Below, in pieces: positions 6,763-13,386 of a stretch of 24,281 nt of DNA. The position numbers were made by a program, and so were the translations under genes. Within the stretch, counting starts at the first letter, position 1, and each line of letters opens with the position of its first letter. Below the pieces are notes generated by a model. It worked only from the letters and a program-made list of their open reading frames with translations. It did not search any database and had not been told where the DNA came from. Origin of the DNA: an uncultured Fastidiosipila sp. (GTDB taxonomy: Bacteria > Bacillota > Clostridia > Saccharofermentanales > Fastidiosipilaceae); contig CAMYAM010000016.1 in assembly GCA_947253875.1 (NCBI GenBank), positions 1-24,281 on the forward strand. The letters are read 5' to 3'.

Positions 6763-7659
6763 ATGGGAAATCCAAATTCAAATAACAAGTTGAATTTATT
6801 AAGAGCCAGTATTTTCGCCCTAATTGCAGTAATTCTGGGTTTTATCATTTATCTACTAATTAATAAATCCAGCTTTAATAAGAATGCTGAAATTTTAGAG
6901 AGTTCTACTACCAACTTAGAGGTTGCTCTCAAATCCAGCACTAGCAAAGCCACGCCCAAGACAAGTAGAACTACGACGAAGAAAACTACTGTAAAAAATA
7001 CTACAACAAGTACAACATCCAAGGCTGTCACAAATACCAAAGATGACACCAGACATGAAGAAGCGCTTACGCCTACTCAACCCCTAGTTTCTCCTGACGG
7101 CAGAAGTGGAGATATGTTAGACTTACCTTTTATAGTGCGTGGTATTGAAATAATTAGCAAAAACCATTGGGTTAGTGATAAATACCGTCCTCTGCCTGAT
7201 TCATATACTAATAATGGTTTGCGTGAAGAAGCTTGGAATGCTTTCCTCGAAATGCAAAGTGCAGCTGCTGAAGATGGCATTAATTTAGTTCATATAAGTT
7301 CTTATAGACCATATGAACTCCAAGCCAGATTATTCTACAATTATAGTCTTAGGGAAGGTGAAGCTGCGGCTAATCGTTATAGTGCTAGACCTGGTCAAAG
7401 CGAACACCAAACAGGATTGGCAATTGATGTGACTGCTGGTGGACCACTAGTACAAGACTTCCAATATGATCCTGCAGGGATTTGGCTTTGGGAAAATGCC
7501 TATAAATTTGGTTTTATCCAAAGATTTCCGGCAGGAAAAGAGAATATCACTGGCTACATGTTTGAGCCTTGGCATTACCGCTATATAGGCGTAGAGCATG
7601 CTAAAAATTTTGGACCTAAGCACAACTTGACCTTAGAAGAATATCTAGGTATAGATTAA
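6763..7659 (+). CDS. VanY-type D-alanyl-D-alanine carboxypeptidase (M15B)
   Basis: Membrane-anchored zinc peptidase predicted to remove the terminal D-Ala from peptidoglycan stem peptides outside the cell. The 298 residues contain an N-terminal membrane anchor (about 13-33) and a Thr/Ser/Lys-rich linker (about 48-95). The catalytic domain runs from about 120 and carries SYRPYELQARLFYNY, SEHQTGLAIDVTAGG with zinc ligands His215 and Asp222, and FEPWHYRYIG with Glu268 and His271. These are all the residues expected for M15B peptidases. GGGAGG five bases before ATG supports the start. No VanS/VanR, ligase or VanX gene is nearby, so ordinary wall trimming is more likely than glycopeptide resistance. 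It leads a plus-strand run of four genes. Confidence 0.93.
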   Translation: MGNPNSNNKLNLLRASIFALIAVILGFIIYLLINKSSFNKNAEILESSTTNLEVALKSSTSKATPKTSRTTTKKTTVKNTTTSTTSKAVTNTKDDTRHEEALTPTQPLVSPDGRSGDMLDLPFIVRGIEIISKNHWVSDKYRPLPDSYTNNGLREEAWNAFLEMQSAAAEDGINLVHISSYRPYELQARLFYNYSLREGEAAANRYSARPGQSEHQTGLAIDVTAGGPLVQDFQYDPAGIWLWENAYKFGFIQRFPAGKENITGYMFEPWHYRYIGVEHAKNFGPKHNLTLEEYLGID

Positions 7660-7685
7660 AATTTTTGAAATAATGAGGGTGAATT

Positions 7686-8501
7686 ATGGGATTGTTGAAT
7701 TCATTTAAAGAGGCATTTTTATATTTTTTCCGTGGCAAAGAAGATCTAGTCTTCTCGCCTTTAGCAGCTTTTTCGGCATTGCATTTAATAATTTTATTTG
7801 CTTTTATTATCGTTGTAGTCTTGATTTCCAGAGGTGATTTGGGCTTAAACAAAGATAATAATCGCCAGAAACTATCTCATATTTTCGCAGCAATGCTACT
7901 TCTTGATCAAATAATTCTCTATACCTGGCAATTCTCTTCTGGGTTCTTCAATGTGGAATTGTCTTTGCCCCTATATCACTGTAGAATCGCAATTGCTCTA
8001 CTAATAGTAGGAGTATTATTCAATCAAAAAAACATTCTCTACACAGGCATGTATTGGGGATTCCTGGGATCGATTATGGCAATGTTAGTGCCAGATATGT
8101 ATAAATTCCAATTCCCTCATTATACAAATTTCCAATTCTTCTATAACCACATAATCATGGGCTTACTAATTATTAACCTACTCAAGTCTAAGGAAATCCA
8201 GATCACTGCTAAAGATACTAAATCCGTGCTAATTATTACCAATGTTTATAACTTGTTATTATTCATCTTTAATCTGATTATGTCACACTTCTGGGGATTA
8301 ACAGAAATTAATTATGGCTATATGAACAGCTTTCCTAAGATAGTACCAATCAAGTTCGATGTGTTCTTGCATTTCATTGTTATTAATTTACTTTTCAATA
8401 TGGTAATGCTCCTAATTGGTTACGTTTTCCAAATATTGAGCAAGAACAAGTCTGATACTCTAGCAGATACACTTGAACAGGATATTATCGGAGAAATTTA
8501 A
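7686..8501 (+). CDS. YwaF/TIGR02206-family integral membrane protein
   Basis: A 271-residue protein with about seven hydrophobic spans (near 26-48, 64-83, 97-112, 118-136, 153-167, 183-202 and 228-254). The motif LPLYHCRI at 94-101, with His98 and Cys99, and FFYNHIIM with His154-155 region match the bacterial YwaF family (TIGR02206), related to eukaryotic TMEM164. TMEM164 has been reported as a lipid acyltransferase; that the bacterial protein acts on lipids is only an inference from this relationship. It starts 26 bases after the VanY-type gene with a GAGGGTG site, so the two are probably co-transcribed. Confidence 0.75.
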   Translation: MGLLNSFKEAFLYFFRGKEDLVFSPLAAFSALHLIILFAFIIVVVLISRGDLGLNKDNNRQKLSHIFAAMLLLDQIILYTWQFSSGFFNVELSLPLYHCRIAIALLIVGVLFNQKNILYTGMYWGFLGSIMAMLVPDMYKFQFPHYTNFQFFYNHIIMGLLIINLLKSKEIQITAKDTKSVLIITNVYNLLLFIFNLIMSHFWGLTEINYGYMNSFPKIVPIKFDVFLHFIVINLLFNMVMLLIGYVFQILSKNKSDTLADTLEQDIIGEI

Positions 8502-8538
8502 GATATAGTCAGATGAGAAAAAAGTTGGAGGAGTTTAT

Positions 8539-9123
8539 ATGAGAAAAAATTCTAAAATAAATCGAAAAATATTTATTGTAATTATTCTTTTAATAATCAC
8601 ATTCTCATTGACACTGATCTGGTGGTTTTATACTCCTACCATTGGCGAACTTAGAGGACTTAAAGGTAAGGAAATCACTACTGCTTATTTTACCGTGCAG
8701 ATAAAAGATGATACAGAAGCTTTTGCAGATACTGCTGAAAATGGAGGTAATGCAAGTTCTTACTCCGATTATGGTCTAACTACTAATGATAAGGAATTGT
8801 CTTCTTTATCTAATATGTTAAATCAAATACACCTTAGATTTAATCCGTTGGGAACATTAAGTAACTTTATAAGTTCTAGTTCTAAACACAATAAATATCC
8901 TCAGTATTCCATTAACGGTACACTAATTATAAGTGACAACTCTGTTATTGATTTTTATTCTGACGGCGAAATATTTTTATTTTCAAGATGGAATGATAAT
9001 AAGAATTCTAGAGAAGGCCAAGGAAATATCAAAAAAATAGAATACAATGTATTAAACAAAGAAATCATGGACGAAATAGTTGAATATATAAAAACAAACA
9101 GCAATATTACAGCAGCAGATTAA
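8539..9123 (+). CDS. Membrane-anchored extracellular protein, unknown
   Basis: The 194-residue protein has a basic N-terminus (MRKNSKINRK) and a hydrophobic segment at about 10-31, so residues from 32 onward are expected outside the membrane. The external part is polar and rich in Ser, Asn and Asp, with a predicted strand-rich middle (YSINGTLIISDNSVIDFYSDGE) and a helical C-terminus. I do not recognise a family. GGAGGAG lies five bases before the ATG. It follows the YwaF-like gene by 37 bases and precedes a small lipoprotein, suggesting an envelope role. Confidence 0.75.
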   Translation: MRKNSKINRKIFIVIILLIITFSLTLIWWFYTPTIGELRGLKGKEITTAYFTVQIKDDTEAFADTAENGGNASSYSDYGLTTNDKELSSLSNMLNQIHLRFNPLGTLSNFISSSSKHNKYPQYSINGTLIISDNSVIDFYSDGEIFLFSRWNDNKNSREGQGNIKKIEYNVLNKEIMDEIVEYIKTNSNITAAD

Positions 9124-9164
9124 TTCTATTTTAGTTATTATTCAAATAAAATTAGAGGTATATC

Positions 9165-9494
9165 ATGACAAAAAGAAATATAAAAATTACTAATCTTATC
9201 CTAGTTTTGCTTATATGTATCTGCAGTCTTCTTCTCATTTCGTGCAACAAAAAAGAAAATGAAGATGACAATACTGAATCAATCACTATCATCATTGAAG
9301 GCATTTATAGCAAGAACAAAGGCATACTATACGGGCATGAAAAGGGAGAGTTATACAGTAAACACTTCCTAGACTTCAATAAGAATAATCTTGATATAAG
9401 CAGTGTCAAAGTTGACGATACTATAACCATTAAATATAAAGAAATTGATACTAGCAGGAAACCTGCAACAATTTTTGTAGAAAGCTTTGAATAG
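9165..9494 (+). CDS. Small lipoprotein, unknown
   Basis: A 109-residue protein with a clear lipoprotein signal: basic start, hydrophobic core and lipobox LLISC with Cys27 as the lipidated residue. The mature part is about 80 residues, acidic just after the Cys (KKENEDDN), then strand-rich (SITIIIEGIYS, DDTITIKYKEI, ATIFVESF), resembling a small beta-barrel. No family recognised. AGAGG precedes the ATG. It is the last gene of the plus-strand cluster starting with the VanY-type peptidase. Confidence 0.75.
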   Translation: MTKRNIKITNLILVLLICICSLLLISCNKKENEDDNTESITIIIEGIYSKNKGILYGHEKGELYSKHFLDFNKNNLDISSVKVDDTITIKYKEIDTSRKPATIFVESFE

Positions 9495-9532
9495 TTTCAT
9501 TGCTCAATTTTCCAAATTAATTTTACATTCCA

Positions 9533-9573
9533 CAAAAAACAGCTGCACATTTTTCCTTAATGTACAGCTGTTA
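9533..9573 (-). terminator. Intrinsic terminator of pgk-tpi
   Basis: On the minus strand a 13-bp stem (9560-9572 with 9538-9550; core ACAGCTG, one G-T pair) with a 9-base loop is followed by TTTTTT. It lies 58 bases after the stop codon of the fused gene. Read on the plus strand the G-T pair becomes a C-A mismatch and the T-tract is weaker, so it primarily serves the minus strand but may also end the plus-strand cluster. Confidence 0.85.
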
Positions 9574-9629
9574 ATTTATCTTTTAAGTTTTAACTTTATG
9601 TGTTCCTCTAAAAAGCTTTACAAAAGCAA

Positions 9630-11582
9630 TTAAGCTTTGTATACTTCTGCGATTTCTGCGAATTGGTCAGCTTTAAGTGAAGCACCACCAATCAAACCAC
9701 CATCAATGTTTGCTTGACCTAGTAATTCTTCAGCGTTTGCTGGTTTCATAGAACCACCGTAGAGAATTCTTGTGTTTGCTGCTACTTCTTCATCATATAA
9801 TTCAGCTAAAGTTTCACGAACAAATTTACAAATTTCTTCAGCTTGTTCTGAACTTGCTGTCTTACCTGTACCAATTGCCCATACTGGTTCGTATGCAACT
9901 GTAACGTGAGCAGCTACTCTATTTGCTGGAACATCTTTCAATGCACCTAGTAATTGAGTTTTAACTACATCAAATTCTTTGCCTGCTTCTCTTTCTTCTA
10001 GAGTTTCACCAATACATACGATTGGACGTACACCCCAGTTCAATGAAGCTAGAACTTTTTCGTTTACGATTTCATCTGTTTCACCGAAGTATTCACGACG
10101 TTCACTGTGTCCTAGAACTACGTGGTTTACACCCATTTCTGCTAAGAATTTAGCACTAATTTCACCAGTGTATGCACCTTCGTCAGCTTGGTGAGCATTT
10201 TCTGCTGCAACAACAATATTTGTTCCTGCAACTAATTCACTTACTGTACCTAGAACTGTATAAGGTACTGCGATTAGAACTTCTGAGTCAACATTCTTAA
10301 CTTTTTCGATTAATTCGTTTACTAAAGCTGTTGCTTCTTTTGGTGTACCTTTGTTCATCTTCCAGTTACCGCAAATGTATGCACGACGACTGTCTTTGTT
10401 TTGTAGGCAGTCAATTCCTGGTAGAACTTTACCCTCTAAGAATTCTAGTGAAGCACCACCACCTGTTGAGATGTGTGAAACTTTGTCTGCGAATCCTAGT
10501 TGTTCAACTGCTGCAGCTGAGTCACCACCACCAATGATTGATGTTGCTGCTGAGTTAGCTACTGCTTCTGCAACTTTTGCTGTACCTTGAGCGAATTTCT
10601 CGAATTCGAATACACCCATTGGACCATTCCATACTACTGTCTTAGCATCTTTGATTGCGTTAGCATATAGTTCAACTGTCTTAGGACCAATGTCTAGACC
10701 CATCCAGCCATCTTCGATATCGATGTCTGATTCTTTTGCCTCTGCATCTGCTGCATATTTGTCTGCAACAATGTGATCTACTGGTAATAATAATTTAACG
10801 CCCTTTTCTTCTGCTTTAGCTAATAGTGATTTTGCTAAATCTAATTTGTCTTCTTCTACTAAAGAACTTCCAATTTCGTGGCCTTGAGCTTTCAAGAATG
10901 TATAAGCCATACCACCACCGATTAGGATTGTGTCAACTTTTTCTAAAAGATTTTCGATAACACCAATTTTATCTGATACTTTAGCACCACCTAAAATTGA
11001 AACGAATGGTCTTTCTGGATTTGTTAAAGCACCACCCATAACTTCTAATTCTTTTTGAATTAGGAATCCTGATACTGCTGGTAAGTAGTTTGCTACACCT
11101 GCTGTTGAAGCGTGTGCTCTATGAGCAGTACCGAATGCATCGTTTACATAAAGCTCTGCAAATGAGGCTAGTTCGCGTGCAAACTCTGGATCGTTAGCTG
11201 TTTCTTCTTTATGGAAACGAACATTTTCTAGCATTAATACTTCGCCGTCTTTTAGAGCTTCAGCTTTTGCTTTTGCATCTTCACCAACCACGTCAGCTGC
11301 CAAGACTACTTCTTTACCTAATAATTCTGATAAACGATCTACTGCTGGTTTCATTGAGAATTTAGCTTCTGGACCATTTTTTGGTCTACCTAAGTGAGAA
11401 ACTAAGATTACTCGTGCTTTATGATCTACTAAATATTTGATTGTTTCCAAAGCACCTTTGATTCTCTTGTCATCTGTAACTTCGCCTTTGTCATTCAAAG
11501 GAACGTTGAAATCTACACGAACTAAAACTTTTTTGCCTGCGACATCAATGTCTGCAATACTTTTTTTGTTGTAATTTGCCAT
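9630..11582 (-). CDS. pgk-tpiA: Fused phosphoglycerate kinase-triosephosphate isomerase
   Basis: One 650-residue polypeptide carrying two glycolytic enzymes. Residues 1 to about 392 are phosphoglycerate kinase: VDFNVPLN at 24-30, SHLGRPKNG at 62-70, ENVRFHKEE, the hinge GGAKVSDK, nucleotide loop GGGDSAAAVEQLG at 351-363 and ISTGGGASLEF. After a short linker (LQNKDSRR), residues 401-650 are a complete triosephosphate isomerase with GNWKMN (Lys408), GHSERR (His492), AYEPVWAIGTGKTA (Glu565), LYGGSMKP and DGGLIGGASL. There is no stop codon, internal ribosome binding site or frameshift at the join. The first possible ATG is at 11588, but AAGGAG is properly spaced only for the ATG at 11582 (MANYNKK). 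A similar fusion is known from Thermotoga. It is single-gene: promoter upstream, terminator downstream, no GAPDH or enolase beside it. Confidence 0.97.
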   Translation of the reverse strand: MANYNKKSIADIDVAGKKVLVRVDFNVPLNDKGEVTDDKRIKGALETIKYLVDHKARVILVSHLGRPKNGPEAKFSMKPAVDRLSELLGKEVVLAADVVGEDAKAKAEALKDGEVLMLENVRFHKEETANDPEFARELASFAELYVNDAFGTAHRAHASTAGVANYLPAVSGFLIQKELEVMGGALTNPERPFVSILGGAKVSDKIGVIENLLEKVDTILIGGGMAYTFLKAQGHEIGSSLVEEDKLDLAKSLLAKAEEKGVKLLLPVDHIVADKYAADAEAKESDIDIEDGWMGLDIGPKTVELYANAIKDAKTVVWNGPMGVFEFEKFAQGTAKVAEAVANSAATSIIGGGDSAAAVEQLGFADKVSHISTGGGASLEFLEGKVLPGIDCLQNKDSRRAYICGNWKMNKGTPKEATALVNELIEKVKNVDSEVLIAVPYTVLGTVSELVAGTNIVVAAENAHQADEGAYTGEISAKFLAEMGVNHVVLGHSERREYFGETDEIVNEKVLASLNWGVRPIVCIGETLEEREAGKEFDVVKTQLLGALKDVPANRVAAHVTVAYEPVWAIGTGKTASSEQAEEICKFVRETLAELYDEEVAANTRILYGGSMKPANAEELLGQANIDGGLIGGASLKADQFAEIAEVYKA

Positions 11583-11696
11583 GTGCATCCTCTCCTTATA
11601 CTTAACTCTAGTCCTGAGTATTTCACTTAATTTTTGTAAAAACCAAACGAAACATCCAAAACTAATTTATTATTAATTGCTTCGCATTCGAGATAT

Positions 11697-11727
11697 ATTA
11701 TATATCTTCTTACGAAATATTTTTCAA
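11697..11727 (-). promoter_or_regulatory. Promoter of pgk-tpi
   Basis: Minus strand TTGAAA (11722-11727) with TATATA 17 bases or TATAAT 19 bases downstream (11697-11704). The leader would be about 105-110 bases. An inverted repeat lies 20 bases upstream of the -35 box. Confidence 0.5.
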
Positions 11728-11746
11728 CTTATATTAAAGTTAATCA

Positions 11747-11769
11747 AATATTGATTTTTGCTCAATATT
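11747..11769. repeat. Inverted repeat upstream of the pgk-tpi promoter
   Basis: AATATTGA (11747-11754) and TCAATATT (11762-11769) form a perfect 8-bp inverted repeat with a 7-base spacer, placed where an upstream activator or repressor could bind. No T-tract follows. Confidence 0.4.
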
Positions 11770-11861
11770 ATCTACTTAATTTTAAATAAAGATTGGGGGC
11801 TTTTCAAGTTTTTGACTGTCACAATATGGACGACTCAGTTAAAGTCTTATTACTTCCCGAA

Positions 11862-13313
11862 CTAATACCCAAACATCTCGAAATAAACACCGTTCCTGCC
11901 CAAAATCCTATCAAAGAATGAGGCGAATCCACTTTGAACTACAACAATTTCAACTGTAGTACCAGACTCTACTTCATACTCGAATAACAGCTCACTCGTA
12001 CTCTCTGAGAAAGCAGAAGCGTTATATACGGTAGAACCATTGATCTTGATTTGCAACTGTAAACCTTTGTAAACGCTTACATCATTAGTCTGTGGTATTG
12101 CTAAAATTCTAAGGTTATTATTTTTGACATTAAACTTGAAACTTGAATCTGGTCTTGCATAAACAGCTCTATTAAAGTCACTTGCGCTGTGTTCAACGCC
12201 TGTAGCATCCATACCACTTGCACCAGATTCAACTTTGCCTGCAGCGTCATAAATACTTCCAGCTAAGTTTGTTGGGATCTTACTCTCATATTTGGCTTTG
12301 GCGGCTTGCATTTCTTTATTATTAGGGAACATTGCTAAACCTTCCTCAAGCTTTGCTATTGCCTGCGAATAAGGATTGTTTTGCCAACGACCGCTAAGGG
12401 AGCCTGCAAGTTTCTCAGCTTCTGCAAGAACATTATTAATAAACTGCTTCTTGCTTTCTTCTAGTAGTGCTTCATACTCTGCCACATCCAAGCCTTTGGT
12501 TTTCAAGCTCGCAATAAATTCTTCTGCCTGATTAAGATTGCCATTATATAAGTAGGTATCTAAGGTATTTTTAATAATAGATTTTTGAATATTTTTTCGT
12601 TGCTCTCTAATTTTATTTTCCGCTTGTTTACGTAAGTTTTTAAGCTCCTCATGTTCTGGTACTACTTCAGTAGCCTGATCTATAAGAACAATTGCCGTAG
12701 CTGGATATCCTGCATTAAGCTCTTGTTTAGCATTAGCAATTACACCATTAAGATAAGCTGTAACAGCATTGCTTTTCCCTTGATTTGCCTCCGCATTCTC
12801 AGGATCGGTTTTTAGAATCTCATCATAATATCTTATACTGCGCCAATAATCTCCAACCTTACTAAAAGTCTCTGCATTAGCTTGCAGTTGAGTGTTTTTA
12901 TCTACAGTACTAATTGTCTTTTGATACTCCTTAACAGTTGAGTCTGAAACGCTCGAGAACTCTCTTCCAAGTTTGTAGTTATTCAACTCAACCATTGCGA
13001 GATCATAATTAATTTCATCATTTTTATAGCTCTTGATAACTTTATCCAGATAAGGTTTTACTGCTTCCAAAAAATCCTCATCACTGATTTTGGCTTCTGG
13101 ATCATTTTTTGCTTCGGCAAAAATCCCATTAGCATCTGCCAATCTAGACTCTTCTAGAGCTTTATTAAACTGCTTTAGATAATTTTTTGAGTTGGAACAA
13201 CCTGACAAAAACATTAAAACAACCATAAGTAAAACAAGCACCTTAAATTCCCTAAAAGCTTTCACTTTCAAGTTTTTTATGCTCATTTCATTTAAAGTTT
13301 CTATTAATCTCAT
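11862..13313 (-). CDS. TPR-repeat lipoprotein with C-terminal beta domain
   Basis: A 483-residue predicted lipoprotein. The signal region ends in the lipobox FLSGC with Cys39. Tetratricopeptide-like helical pairs follow from about 45 to 345 (for example GDYWRSIRYYDEILKTDPEN, GYPATAIVLIDQATEVVPEH and YSQAIAKLEEGLAMFPNN). Residues from about 355 to 483 look like a beta-sandwich with YKGLQLQIKINGSTVYNASA, reminiscent of NPCBM-type carbohydrate-binding domains; this similarity is by eye only. AAAGG seven bases before the first ATG supports that start, though Met10 would give a more normal signal peptide. The neighbouring upstream gene encodes a longer TPR protein with the same domain order and a shared DxxGxxHS motif. 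The function is probably a surface scaffold or wall-binding protein. Confidence 0.75.
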   Translation of the reverse strand: MRLIETLNEMSIKNLKVKAFREFKVLVLLMVVLMFLSGCSNSKNYLKQFNKALEESRLADANGIFAEAKNDPEAKISDEDFLEAVKPYLDKVIKSYKNDEINYDLAMVELNNYKLGREFSSVSDSTVKEYQKTISTVDKNTQLQANAETFSKVGDYWRSIRYYDEILKTDPENAEANQGKSNAVTAYLNGVIANAKQELNAGYPATAIVLIDQATEVVPEHEELKNLRKQAENKIREQRKNIQKSIIKNTLDTYLYNGNLNQAEEFIASLKTKGLDVAEYEALLEESKKQFINNVLAEAEKLAGSLSGRWQNNPYSQAIAKLEEGLAMFPNNKEMQAAKAKYESKIPTNLAGSIYDAAGKVESGASGMDATGVEHSASDFNRAVYARPDSSFKFNVKNNNLRILAIPQTNDVSVYKGLQLQIKINGSTVYNASAFSESTSELLFEYEVESGTTVEIVVVQSGFASFFDRILGRNGVYFEMFGY

Positions 13314-13344
13314 ATGTAAACCTTTGTTCTAACCAGTCTGTGCG

Positions 13345-13373
13345 TATAAATATTGCGCATTCTATTCTGTCAA
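13345..13373 (-). promoter_or_regulatory. Candidate promoter of the TPR lipoprotein gene
   Basis: In the 73-base gap between the two TPR genes the minus strand has a perfect TTGACA (13368-13373), 17-base spacer and TTTATA (13345-13350). The poor -10 lowers confidence. The two genes may be independently transcribed. Confidence 0.4.
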
Positions 13374-13386
13374 TATACACACTAAT

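Noticed and set aside
6849..7049. Minus-strand Val-rich ORF inside the VanY-type gene
   Set aside because: Antisense shadow of the ACT/ACA-rich linker codons; no start signals.
6763..7659. Glycopeptide-resistance locus
   Set aside because: Only a VanY-type peptidase is present; no VanHAX, VanS or VanR genes nearby.
11390..11410. Possible unusual PGK variant around the LGRPKNG motif
   Set aside because: The motif and neighbouring residues fit normal bacterial phosphoglycerate kinase.
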